Assembly: GCF_002157145.1 (NCBI RefSeq)
Contig: NZ_CP021361.1
Location: 1,846,001 to 1,910,000 of the forward strand
Direction: 5' to 3'
DNA length: 64,000 nucleotides
Origin: Acidovorax carolinensis
GTDB taxonomy: Bacteria > Pseudomonadota > Gammaproteobacteria > Burkholderiales > Burkholderiaceae_C
Of this stretch, positions 16,183 to 26,299 are shown piece by piece. Each line of letters begins with the position of its first letter. The first letter of the stretch is position 1. The translations under genes and the position numbers were made by a program. Under the pieces are notes generated by a model. That model made no database searches. It was not told the DNA's origin and saw only the letters and a program-made list of their open reading frames with translations.

Positions 16183-17256
16183 TCAGCGCTTCGGACCGGG
16201 CGGGATGGCCGGCGAATTGGGCGGAGCGAACAAGTCCCAGCTGGCAATGAACAATGCCGCAATGGCAGGGCCGATGACAAACCCGGTCAGCCCGAACAGC
16301 GCCATGCCGCCCAGTGTGGAGATCAGCACCACATAGTCGGGCATCTTGGTGTCCTTGCCCACGAGAATGGGGCGCAGCACGTTGTCCACAAGCCCGATCA
16401 CGCCAACGCCATACAAGGTGAGTACCACGCCCTGCGCGACGGCGCCGGTGGCCAGAAAGTAGAGCGCCACCGGCCCCCAGACAAGACCTGCGCCCACGGC
16501 GGGCAGCAGCGACAGAAACGCCATGGCCACGCCCCACAGCACGGGCCCCTGAATGCCCAGAATCCAGAAAATCAGGCCGCCCAGCGCCCCTTGCGAGGCT
16601 GCCACCACGATGTTGCCCTTGACGGTGGCCCGGATGACGGTGGTGAACTTGTCGGCCAGCTGGCGCTTGTGCTCGTGGTCGAGCGGCATGGCGTGGCCGA
16701 TGCGTTTGGCCAGCGCGGCGCCGTCGCGCAGCAGAAAGAACAGCAGGTACAGCATGACGCCGAAGCCCACCACGAACTCCAGCGTGTTCTGCCCGATGTT
16801 CAGCGCCTTGGTCGCAACAAACTGGCTGGCCTGCACCGCGAAGGACGACAGCTTTTCCTGCAGCTCGCCCAGGGTGGTGAGGTTGAACCGGTCCAGCAGG
16901 CCGGCGGCCCAGGCGGGCAGGGCGGCAATGATCTGCTGCAGATACTGGCCAAAATTCAGCTGGCCTGATTTGAGGCGGTCATAGATGCCGGTGGCTTCCT
17001 GGACCAGCGATGCAGCGATCAGGGTCATGGGCAAAATGACAACCACCAGGCACAGCCCCAGGGTGGCGAGGGCCGCCAGGTTGGGGCTGCCGGGCATGCG
17101 CCGCAGCAGCCGGCGGTGCAGTGGCGCAAACAGGATCGCCAGCACCACGCCCCAGAAAACCGCACCATGAAACTGCCACAGGATCGCGCCGAAGGCGAGC
17201 GTGACCAGTGTCAGGAGAATCAGGAACACGCGGTTCTCAAAGGAGGATGGTTGCAT
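16183..17256 (-). CDS. AI-2E/PerM family transporter
   Basis: A 357-aa integral membrane protein starting MQPSSFENRVFLILLTLV at ATG 17256 behind AGGAG-like bases. It has about eight hydrophobic helices, two pairs at each end, with a long central region (GQLNFGQYLQQIIAALPAW to LADKFTTVIRATVKG) typical of the family. The conserved block VRATVKGNI...QGALGGLIFWILGI and the C-terminal DNVLRPILVGKDTKMPD and GLTGFVIGPAIAALF are diagnostic. Family members export autoinducer-2 or act in Na+/H+ exchange. The substrate here is unknown, and no quorum-sensing genes are adjacent. Confidence 0.88.
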   Translation of the reverse strand: MQPSSFENRVFLILLTLVTLAFGAILWQFHGAVFWGVVLAILFAPLHRRLLRRMPGSPNLAALATLGLCLVVVILPMTLIAASLVQEATGIYDRLKSGQLNFGQYLQQIIAALPAWAAGLLDRFNLTTLGELQEKLSSFAVQASQFVATKALNIGQNTLEFVVGFGVMLYLLFFLLRDGAALAKRIGHAMPLDHEHKRQLADKFTTVIRATVKGNIVVAASQGALGGLIFWILGIQGPVLWGVAMAFLSLLPAVGAGLVWGPVALYFLATGAVAQGVVLTLYGVGVIGLVDNVLRPILVGKDTKMPDYVVLISTLGGMALFGLTGFVIGPAIAALFIASWDLFAPPNSPAIPPGPKR

Positions 17257-17506
17257 GGGCGTTGTCGGGCGGCAGATGGAATGCCCGCACTGTACGCGAG
17301 TGAATGACGGGCCCATGACAGAGGTGCCGCCAGGCGGGTATCCCCCGGGGCTGCCGGCTGGAGCACCCGGGCGTTCGGTGGCACAATACGCCCCGTACAA
17401 AGGCCCTTCCCCAGCCACAGTCGCATCCGCCAATCGGTCCAGCCGTGTCGCGGAAGGTTTCTCAACCAGCTAATGCTTCCCGAAGGGAAGCGGAGGTCAG
17501 CGGAAT

Positions 17507-20383
17507 ATGAGCGATACGACATCCGTCTATCAAGCCTACCAAGGCAACACCTATCTCTTCGGCGGCAATGCGCCCTACGTCGAAGAGATGTATGAAAACT
17601 ATCTTGCCAATCCTGGCAGCGTGCCCGACACCTGGCGCGAATATTTTGATGCGTTGCAGCATGTTCCCGCTGTCGACGGTTCCAACGCCAGGGACGTTCC
17701 GCACCTCCCCGTGATCAACGCTTTTGCGGAGCGCGCAAAGCAAGGCGGCACCAAAGTGGTCGTTGCGAGTGCCGACGCCGAAATGGGCCGCAAGCGCACC
17801 GCCGTGCAACAGCTGATTGCCGCCTACCGCAATGTGGGCCAGCGCTGGGCCGATCTGGACCCCCTGAAGCGCACCGAGCGCCCCGCCATTCCCGAGCTGG
17901 AGCCGTCGTTCTATGGCTTCACCGACGCCGACCAGGAAACGGTGTTCGACACGAGCAACACTTTCTTCGGCAAGGACAAGATGCCGCTGCGCGAGTTGCT
18001 CAATGCGCTGCATGAAACCTATTGCGGCACCCTTGGCGCCGAGTACATGTACACCACCAACCAGGCGCAAAAGCGCTGGTGGCAGCAAAAGCTTGAAAGC
18101 ATCCGCAGCAAGCCCCAGTTCAACGCTGATCGCAAACGCCAGATCCTCGATCGCCTGACGGCCGCCGAAGGGCTGGAGCGCTTTTTGCACACCAAGTATG
18201 TCGGCCAGAAGCGCTTCTCGCTCGAAGGCGGCGAGAGCTTCATTGCTGCCATGGACGAACTGATCCAGTCGGCTGGCGCCAAGGGCGTGCAGGAAATCGT
18301 GATCGGCATGGCCCACCGCGGCCGTCTGAACGTGCTGGTGAACTCGCTGGGCAAGATGCCCAAGGACCTGTTTGCCGAATTCGACCACACCGCACCCGAA
18401 GACCTGCCCGCGGGCGATGTGAAATACCACCAGGGCTTCAGCTCCGACGTGTCCACTGCTGGGGGCCCGGTGCACCTGTCGCTCGCGTTCAACCCCTCGC
18501 ACCTTGAAATCGTGAACCCGGTCGTGGAGGGTTCGGTGCGCGCCCGCATGGACCGCCGAGCCGATCCCAAGGGCAGCCAGGTTCTGCCCGTGCTGGTGCA
18601 CGGTGATGCCGCCTTTGGCGGCCAGGGCGTCAACCAGGAAACCCTGGCATTGGCCCAGACCCGTGGCTACACCACGGGTGGCACGGTGCACATCATCATC
18701 AACAACCAGATCGGTTTCACCACCTCCGATCCGCGCGACATGCGCTCCACCGTCTATTGCACCGACATCGTGAAGATGGTTGAGGCGCCGGTGCTGCACG
18801 TCAACGGCGACGATCCCGAAGCCGTGGTGCTGGCCACGCAACTCGCGCTGGAGTTCCGCATGGAGTTCCGCCAGGACGTGGTGGTGGACATCACCTGTTT
18901 CCGCAAGCTGGGCCACAACGAGCAGGACACGCCTGCTCTGACCCAGCCGCTGATGTACAAGAAGATCGCCGCCCATCCCGGCACGCGCAAGCTGTATGCC
19001 GACAAGCTGGCGGCCCAGGGCCTGGGTGCGACGTTGGGCGACGACATGGTCAAGGCCTATCGCGCCGCCATGGACGCTGGCAAGCACACCGTTGATCCCG
19101 TGCTGACCAACTTCAAGAGCAAGTACGCGGTGGACTGGTCGCCCTTCCTGGGCAAGAAGTGGACCGATGCCGGAGACACCGCCATTCCGCTGACCGAATG
19201 GAAGCGTCTGGCGGAAAAGCTCACCACCATTCCGGACAGCGTTGCGCCGCACCAGCTGGTCAAGAAGGTGTATGACGACCGCGCCGCCATGGGCCGTGGC
19301 GAAGTCAATGTGGACTGGGGCATGGGCGAGAGCATGGCTTTTGCCTCGCTGGTGGCCAGCGGCTACCCGGTGCGCCTGTCGGGCGAAGACTCGGGCCGTG
19401 GCACCTTCACGCACCGCCATGCCGTCATTCACGACCAGAACCGCGAGAAGTGGGACACCGGCACCTATGTGCCGCTGCAGAACGTGGCCGAGAACCAGGC
19501 GCCGTTCGTCGTGATCGACTCCATCCTGTCCGAAGAAGCCGTGCTGGGCTTCGAATATGGCTACGCGGGCTCCGACCCCAACACGCTCGTTGTCTGGGAA
19601 GCCCAGTTCGGTGACTTTGCCAATGGCGCGCAGGTGGTGATCGACCAGTTCATCGCCTCCGGCGAGGTGAAGTGGGGCCGTGCCAACGGCCTGACACTGA
19701 TGCTGCCGCACGGTTACGAAGGCCAGGGGCCCGAGCACAGCTCCGCGCGTCTGGAGCGTTTCATGCAGCTGGCGGCCGACGCCAACATGCAGATCGTGCA
19801 GCCCACCACGGCCAGCCAGATCTTTCATGTGCTGCGCCGCCAGATGGTGCGCGACCTGCGCAAGCCGCTGATCATCTTCACGCCCAAGTCGCTGCTGCGC
19901 AACAAGGATGCCACCTCGCCGCTGGCCGAGTTCACCAAGGGCAGCTTCCAGACGGTGATCCCCGAGCAGAACGAGGCCATCGACAAGAAGGCCGACAAGG
20001 TCAAGCGCGTGATTGCCTGCTCGGGCAAGGTCTATTACGACCTGGTGAAAAAGCGCACCGAGAACGAGGTGACCGATGTGGCGATCATCCGCGTTGAACA
20101 GGTCTATCCGTTCCCGCACAAGGCGTTTGCCGCGGCGATCAAGAAGTACCCCAACGCCACGGACATCGTCTGGTGCCAGGATGAGCCGCAGAACCAGGGC
20201 GCCTGGTTCTTCATCCAGCACAACATCCACGAGAACATGCTCGATGGCCAGAAGCTGGGCTACTCCGGCCGTGCAGCGTCTGCTTCGCCTGCCGTGGGCT
20301 ATTCGCACCTGCACCAGGAACAGCAAAAGGCGCTGGTCGAAGGCGCGTTTGCCAAGCTCAAGGGTTTTGTCCTGACCAAGTAA
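17507..20383 (+). CDS. sucA: 2-oxoglutarate dehydrogenase E1 component
   Basis: ThDP-dependent decarboxylase of the TCA cycle complex (EC 1.2.4.2), 958 aa against 933 in E. coli. Recognisable blocks are NTYLFGGNAPYVEEMYENYL at the N-terminus, the E1 signatures IGMAHRGRLNVLVN, SLAFNPSHLEIVNPVVEG, and HVNGDDPEAVVLATQLALEF followed by FRKLGHNEQDTPALTQP, and the C-terminal EDSGRGTFTHRHAV and PHGYEGQGPEHSSARLERF. A GGAG-type ribosome-binding site (17489) precedes ATG 17507. It leads the operon-like series sucA-sucB-lpd, 48 bp before sucB. The frame is intact through 2.9 kb. Confidence 0.98.
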   Translation: MSDTTSVYQAYQGNTYLFGGNAPYVEEMYENYLANPGSVPDTWREYFDALQHVPAVDGSNARDVPHLPVINAFAERAKQGGTKVVVASADAEMGRKRTAVQQLIAAYRNVGQRWADLDPLKRTERPAIPELEPSFYGFTDADQETVFDTSNTFFGKDKMPLRELLNALHETYCGTLGAEYMYTTNQAQKRWWQQKLESIRSKPQFNADRKRQILDRLTAAEGLERFLHTKYVGQKRFSLEGGESFIAAMDELIQSAGAKGVQEIVIGMAHRGRLNVLVNSLGKMPKDLFAEFDHTAPEDLPAGDVKYHQGFSSDVSTAGGPVHLSLAFNPSHLEIVNPVVEGSVRARMDRRADPKGSQVLPVLVHGDAAFGGQGVNQETLALAQTRGYTTGGTVHIIINNQIGFTTSDPRDMRSTVYCTDIVKMVEAPVLHVNGDDPEAVVLATQLALEFRMEFRQDVVVDITCFRKLGHNEQDTPALTQPLMYKKIAAHPGTRKLYADKLAAQGLGATLGDDMVKAYRAAMDAGKHTVDPVLTNFKSKYAVDWSPFLGKKWTDAGDTAIPLTEWKRLAEKLTTIPDSVAPHQLVKKVYDDRAAMGRGEVNVDWGMGESMAFASLVASGYPVRLSGEDSGRGTFTHRHAVIHDQNREKWDTGTYVPLQNVAENQAPFVVIDSILSEEAVLGFEYGYAGSDPNTLVVWEAQFGDFANGAQVVIDQFIASGEVKWGRANGLTLMLPHGYEGQGPEHSSARLERFMQLAADANMQIVQPTTASQIFHVLRRQMVRDLRKPLIIFTPKSLLRNKDATSPLAEFTKGSFQTVIPEQNEAIDKKADKVKRVIACSGKVYYDLVKKRTENEVTDVAIIRVEQVYPFPHKAFAAAIKKYPNATDIVWCQDEPQNQGAWFFIQHNIHENMLDGQKLGYSGRAASASPAVGYSHLHQEQQKALVEGAFAKLKGFVLTK

Positions 20384-20431
20384 GGCCGGCAAACCCTCTC
20401 CAGAACAAAACCCCATTCCGAAAGAATTGAT

Positions 20432-21703
20432 ATGGCTATCGTAGAAGTCAAAGTACCGCAACTGTCCGAATCCGTGGCTGAGGCCACCATGCTGACCTGG
20501 AAAAAGAAGGCCGGCGACGCGGTGGCTGTGGACGAGATCCTGATCGAGATCGAAACCGACAAGGTCGTGCTGGAAGTGCCCGCACCCGCTGCAGGCGTGC
20601 TGGCAGAAATCGTCCAGGGCGACGGCGCCACCGTGGTGGCCGAACAGCTGATCGCGAAGATCGACACCGAAGGCAAGGCCGGGGCCGCCGCGCCTGCTGC
20701 CGCTGCAGCGCCCGCCGCGGCTGCGGCACCTGCAGCCGCTGTGGCCGTGGCCGCTGCTGCCACCGGCGGTTCGAAGGCCGACGTGGCCATGCCCGCCGCT
20801 GCCAAGCTGCTGGCCGACAACAACCTGTCGGTGTCGGCCGTGGCCGGCACGGGCAAGGATGGCCGCGTGACCAAGGGCGACGTGCTCGGGGCTGTGGCTG
20901 CGGGGGCTGCAAAATCTGTAGCTGCCAGCGCAATTCCCACGGGCGTTCCAACCAAATCTTTGCCCCAGGTTTCGGCACCTTCGTCGGCTCAGAACCTGGG
21001 TGACCGCCCTGAGCAGCGCGTGCCCATGAGCCGCCTGCGTGCCCGTGTGGCCGAGCGTCTGCTGCAGTCGCAATCGACCAACGCCATCCTCACCACGTTC
21101 AACGAAGTGAACATGGCCCCGGTGATGGACATGCGCAAGAAGTTCCAGGATGCGTTCACCAAGGAACACGGCGTGAAGATCGGGTTCATGAGCTTCTTCG
21201 TGAAGGCCGCCGTGCATGCGCTCAAGAAGTACCCGGTGCTGAACGCCTCGGTCGATGGCAACGACATCGTCTACCACGGCTATTTCGACATCGGCATTGC
21301 CGTGGGCTCGCCCCGTGGCCTTGTTGTGCCCATCCTGCGCAACGCCGACCAGATGAGCTTTGCCGAAATCGAGAAGAAGATCGCTGAATTCGGCAAGAAG
21401 GCCGCTGAAGGCAAGCTGGGCATCGAAGAAATGACCGGTGGCACGTTCTCGATCTCCAATGGCGGCACCTTCGGCTCGATGATGTCCACCCCCATCATCA
21501 ACCCGCCGCAGTCGGCCATTCTGGGCGTGCACGCCACCAAGGACCGCGCCGTGGTCGAAAACGGCCAGGTCGTGGTGCGCCCGATGAACTACCTGGCCAT
21601 GTCGTACGACCACCGCATCATCGACGGCCGCGAAGCCGTGCTGGGCCTGGTGGCCATGAAGGACGCGCTGGAGGACCCCTCGCGCCTGCTGTTCGACATC
21701 TAA
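20432..21703 (+). CDS. sucB: Dihydrolipoyllysine succinyltransferase (2-oxoglutarate dehydrogenase E2)
   Basis: Core of the 2-oxoglutarate dehydrogenase complex (EC 2.3.1.61), 423 aa. The lipoyl domain has the modified lysine in ETDKVVLEV (Lys44). An Ala/Pro-rich linker spans about residues 85-112. The peripheral E3-binding domain is at [20 protein letters not shown] ... RVTKGDV, and the acyltransferase domain runs from [16 protein letters not shown] to the catalytic [12 protein letters not shown]. The order E1-E2-E3 with short gaps indicates one transcription unit. Confidence 0.98.
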   Translation: MAIVEVKVPQLSESVAEATMLTWKKKAGDAVAVDEILIEIETDKVVLEVPAPAAGVLAEIVQGDGATVVAEQLIAKIDTEGKAGAAAPAAAAAPAAAAAPAAAVAVAAAATGGSKADVAMPAAAKLLADNNLSVSAVAGTGKDGRVTKGDVLGAVAAGAAKSVAASAIPTGVPTKSLPQVSAPSSAQNLGDRPEQRVPMSRLRARVAERLLQSQSTNAILTTFNEVNMAPVMDMRKKFQDAFTKEHGVKIGFMSFFVKAAVHALKKYPVLNASVDGNDIVYHGYFDIGIAVGSPRGLVVPILRNADQMSFAEIEKKIAEFGKKAAEGKLGIEEMTGGTFSISNGGTFGSMMSTPIINPPQSAILGVHATKDRAVVENGQVVVRPMNYLAMSYDHRIIDGREAVLGLVAMKDALEDPSRLLFDI

Positions 21704-21800
21704 GCGCTGAGCGCTGAAAGCATCGACCCACCCATGTGGCCTGGCCTGTGCTGGAGCCCGTCGGTGGGTCTTTCACCAACTGACCGAGTGAGATTTCCCC

Positions 21801-23231
<1,431 letters not shown>

Positions 23232-23239
23232 TTCTTTGC

Positions 23240-23286
23240 GTCAAATTGGCTGCTAGCGCTTATGTATAAAGCGCTAGCAGCTATTT
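23240..23286 (-). repeat. Family A inverted repeat, copy 6 (best palindrome)
   Basis: A perfect 13-bp stem, GCTGCTAGCGCTT (23249-23261) with its complement at 23269-23281, and a 7-base loop. The flank TCAAATTGGC is the family tail in reverse. It lies between lpd and zapE. Confidence 0.92.
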
Positions 23287-23321
23287 ATTTAATAGCTGCA
23301 TAGTTTCAGGGCAACTTCAAC

Positions 23322-24419
23322 GTGACTGTCAAACAGACCTATCTCAGAGAGCTTGCCGCCAAGGGCTTTCAGAGCGATCCGGCACAGCTGCGTGCGGTGG
23401 ACGCCTTGCAGCGCTGCGCCCGGGACTGGGCCGCATACAAGTCGCGCCGCTCCAACGCCCTCAAGAAGATCATCAACCACCCTGAAGTTCCGCGCGGCGT
23501 TTACATGTACGGCGGGGTGGGGCGCGGCAAGAGCTTTCTCATGGATTGCTTTTTCAATGCCGTGCCGCTCAAGCGCAAGGTGCGCCTGCATTTTCACGAG
23601 TTCATGCGCGAGGTGCACCGCGAGCTGGCTGGCCTGCAGGGCACGGTGAACCCGCTGGATGTGCTGGGTGCGCGCATCGCCAAGCGCTACAAGCTGATCT
23701 GCTTCGACGAGTTCCATGTGGCCGACATCACCGACGCGATGATCCTGCACCGCTTGCTGGCCGCGCTGTTTGACAACGGGGTGGGCTTTGTCACCACCTC
23801 CAATTTCAAGCCCGATGAGCTCTACCCTGATGGCTTGCACCGTGACCGCATCCTGCCGGCCATTGCGTTGCTGAACGAAAAGCTGGAGGTGGTGAACGTG
23901 GACAACGGCACCGACTACCGGCGCCGCACGCTCGAGCAGGTGAAGCTGTACCACACGCCGCTCGGGCCCGAGGCCGACGCTGAAATGAACACGGCCTTCG
24001 ACCAGCTGGCCGAGGTGCATGACGAAGACCCGGTGCTGCACATCGAGGCCCGCGAGATCCGGGCGCGGCGCAAGGCCGGTGGCGTGGTGTGGTTTGACTT
24101 CAAAACGCTGTGCGGTGGCCCCCGGTCGCAGAATGATTACCTGGAGATCGCCACGCAGTTCCACACGGTACTGCTGTCGGATGTGCCCTATATGCCCGTC
24201 AACATGGCCTCGCCTGCGCGGCGCTTTACCTGGCTGGTGGATGTGCTGTATGACCGGCGGGTCAAGCTCATCTTGTCGGCCGCCGTGCCACCAGAGCAGC
24301 TGTACACCGATGGGCCGCTGGCACACGAGTTTCCGCGAACGGTGTCACGGCTCCATGAGATGCAGTCCAAGGAGTTTCTCGCACTCGATCGCCGCACTGT
24401 CGACACGGGACTGACGTAA
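23322..24419 (+). CDS. zapE: Cell division AFG1-like ATPase ZapE
   Basis: A 365-aa P-loop ATPase. The start is GTG at 23322 (MTVKQTYLRELAAKGFQSDP); no closer start keeps the conserved N-terminus. Walker A is GGVGRGKSFLMD, the central motif is RVHFHEFM-like (KVRLHFHEFMREVHREL), and Walker B is ICFDEFHVADITDAM. TTSNFKPDELYPDGLHRDRI and the C-terminal SPARRFTWLVDVLYDRRVKL are family hallmarks. In E. coli ZapE acts at the division ring under stress. The stop overlaps the next gene's start by one base (TAATG). Confidence 0.95.
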   Translation: MTVKQTYLRELAAKGFQSDPAQLRAVDALQRCARDWAAYKSRRSNALKKIINHPEVPRGVYMYGGVGRGKSFLMDCFFNAVPLKRKVRLHFHEFMREVHRELAGLQGTVNPLDVLGARIAKRYKLICFDEFHVADITDAMILHRLLAALFDNGVGFVTTSNFKPDELYPDGLHRDRILPAIALLNEKLEVVNVDNGTDYRRRTLEQVKLYHTPLGPEADAEMNTAFDQLAEVHDEDPVLHIEAREIRARRKAGGVVWFDFKTLCGGPRSQNDYLEIATQFHTVLLSDVPYMPVNMASPARRFTWLVDVLYDRRVKLILSAAVPPEQLYTDGPLAHEFPRTVSRLHEMQSKEFLALDRRTVDTGLT

Positions 24420-25111
24420 TGAAGAAAAACGCATGGGCAGTTTGGGCTCTGGTAGGCCTGGTCGCCGGGCCAGTCATGGCCCAGTCGGCAGCTTCTGTGC
24501 CGCCAGAGCACCGTCACAGCGCAGCGCGGGCCGAGCGGCAGGCTGAACGCGAACGCATCCACCAGGAGCGGCAGGCTATTGCCGCAACCCAAAAAAGCGA
24601 TGAAACGGCGTGCTATCGCCGCTTCGCGGTGGAAGACTGCCTTCGGGACGTGCGGACCCAGGCACGCAATGCCGAGCTTCAACTGCGGGCTCGCGAGCTG
24701 CGGCTCAATGACGCGGAACGCAAGGAAAAGGCCGCAGAGCGCCTGCGTTCGATTGAAGAAAAGCAGCGCATGGCTCCGGACCGTTCGCAACCCCAAGGCT
24801 CAGCCCGCGGGGCGGGTCGTCCTGCTCCCGCCAGTGTGGAGGAAATGCGCACCCAGCATCAGCGTGAGGCGCAACAGCGGGCGCAGCAGCAGCGCACGCG
24901 TGAGCAGTCGGGTGCGGAGAATCGGGCCCAGCGTGCCGAGGAAAGCGCCCAACGGGCAGCTGCTGCGCGTGCCCGCCATGCCGAGAATGTGAAAGCGGCG
25001 CAGGAGCGGCGCGAACGGGTGCAGAAAATGCAGGCCGAAGCCGCTGCTGCGGGGCGCAAGCCAACGGCTTCGTTGCCCGCATCTTCGGGGCTACCTCCCG
25101 TTCAGCCCTGA
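24419..25111 (+). CDS. Secreted coiled-coil protein of unknown function
   Basis: A 230-aa protein with a clear signal peptide (MKKNAWAVWALVGLVAGPVM, cleavage near AQ|SAAS). The mature part is Glu/Arg/Gln/Ala-rich and predicted to be one long coiled coil from about residue 40 to 220. It has a Cys pair in TACYRRFAVEDCLRDVRTQ (about residues 62-72), a pattern I associate with periplasmic proteins of this kind in related bacteria. It is translationally coupled to zapE. Function unknown; an envelope role linked to division would fit the neighbour but is inference. Confidence 0.75.
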   Translation: MKKNAWAVWALVGLVAGPVMAQSAASVPPEHRHSAARAERQAERERIHQERQAIAATQKSDETACYRRFAVEDCLRDVRTQARNAELQLRARELRLNDAERKEKAAERLRSIEEKQRMAPDRSQPQGSARGAGRPAPASVEEMRTQHQREAQQRAQQQRTREQSGAENRAQRAEESAQRAAAARARHAENVKAAQERRERVQKMQAEAAAAGRKPTASLPASSGLPPVQP

Positions 25112-25169
25112 GTGGGGATGTTTGACGGGGTGCACGCGCTCCAGCGCGTGCGGGTTGGGCCTGTGCGTT

Positions 25170-25976
25170 TCAGGTGCTGCCTGTGGATACCGGGGTAAGT
25201 CGCCCGATTTTCTTTTCCTCGACCAGGGCTTCGATTTTCACGACGACCAGCGACAGATTGTCGCCACCGCCGCGTGCGCGCGAGCGTGCCTTGTCGATCA
25301 GGAATTCGGTCGCCTCGCGCGGCGACAGTGAATCCACCACCGAGGCCAGTTCGGTGGGCGAAAAATAGTGCCACACGCCATCGCTGCAGGCCAACAGGAC
25401 ATCGCCTGGCTGCAATTGCTGGATGGTGTGGGTGGTGATGGGCGGGTCGCTTTCGGTGCCGAGGCAGCCCACCAGAATGTTGGAATGCGGATGGATGTTG
25501 GCCTCGGCTTCGGTCAGCTCGCCGCGATCTACCAGGGCCTGAACATAAGAGTGGTCGCTGGTGCGAAAGGTCAGCCGGGCACCCTCGAAGTGATAGATGC
25601 GCGAATCGCCCGCATGAACCCAGTGGCAGTCACCGCGCGGGTTGATCAAAAACGCCGCAATCGTGCTGTGGGGTTCCTGTTCGGAGGAAATGGCAGTGAG
25701 GCGGATGACGATGTGTGCCTCTTCCACCATGTTCTTGAGCATGGCCGCAGGGTCGTCCGTCTCTGGCGAGTAGCGCTCGAACAACTGGCGGGCCGTCATC
25801 ATCACCTGGTCGGAGGCCTTGCGCCCGCCACTACGCCCGCCCATTCCGTCGGCAACGACACCCAGCACGCAGCCGTTGTAGCGGTCGTGGGAGATCAGGG
25901 CCACCTGGTCTTGCTGGTATTCGCGGTCACCCTTGTGGATGCCGGTCGAGGCGATAAGGCGGAACGCTTTGGTCAT
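25170..25976 (-). CDS. PP2C-type serine/threonine protein phosphatase
   Basis: A 268-aa metal-dependent phosphatase of the Stp/PrpC type. The family motifs appear in order: REYQQDQV, GVVADGMGGRSGG, HWVHAGDSRIYHF, LLACSDGVWHY and RGGGDNLSLVVV, giving the aspartates that bind the two Mn/Mg ions. Such enzymes remove phosphate from Ser/Thr in regulatory circuits. No Ser/Thr kinase lies in the window, so the partner is elsewhere. The gene is divergent from the DUF465 gene across about 100 bp. Confidence 0.93.
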   Translation of the reverse strand: MTKAFRLIASTGIHKGDREYQQDQVALISHDRYNGCVLGVVADGMGGRSGGRKASDQVMMTARQLFERYSPETDDPAAMLKNMVEEAHIVIRLTAISSEQEPHSTIAAFLINPRGDCHWVHAGDSRIYHFEGARLTFRTSDHSYVQALVDRGELTEAEANIHPHSNILVGCLGTESDPPITTHTIQQLQPGDVLLACSDGVWHYFSPTELASVVDSLSPREATEFLIDKARSRARGGGDNLSLVVVKIEALVEEKKIGRLTPVSTGST

Positions 25977-26074
25977 GCTGGTGATTGTGGGGGCGGCGGC
26001 GCAAATCCCCCTCAGGGAGGGGTGCCAGAGCGCGTATTATCCGCTCGCGTGTGGCATTTTTGCCATGCCCATGA

Positions 26075-26299
26075 GTGCATCGCACCGCCAACGTCTTGAA
26101 ATCGAACCACCACTCATTGCCGCGCCAGATGATTGATTTGCGCATCGCCCATGCTGATCTGGATGCCCGCATCGACCAGGGAACGCTGCAAGGAATGCCG
26201 GACGATTTTTTGGTCAGGCGCCTGAAGAAGCGCCGCCTGGCCCTGCGCGACGAAATCGACCGTCTGGAGCGCGCGCTGCAGCCCCAAGAGCCCGCGTGA
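26075..26299 (+). CDS. DUF465/YdcH-like small coiled-coil protein
   Basis: A short protein with the DUF465 pattern: RIAHADLDARIDQ, then DDFLVRRLKKRRLALRDEID with the conserved LKKRRLALRDE. From GTG 26075 it is 74 aa; ATG 26129 would give 56 aa and cut into the expected domain start, so I prefer GTG. The stop overlaps the helicase ATG (TGATG). The function of DUF465 proteins is not established. They are small helical hairpins found across proteobacteria. Confidence 0.75.
   Translation: MHRTANVLKSNHHSLPRQMIDLRIAHADLDARIDQGTLQGMPDDFLVRRLKKRRLALRDEIDRLERALQPQEPA

Noticed and set aside
17462..21613. Very long minus-strand ORF (1383 codons) opposite sucA and sucB
   Set aside because: Mirror of codon bias in two clearly real genes. 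The product is His/Val/Gly-rich with no domain and no plausible start signal.
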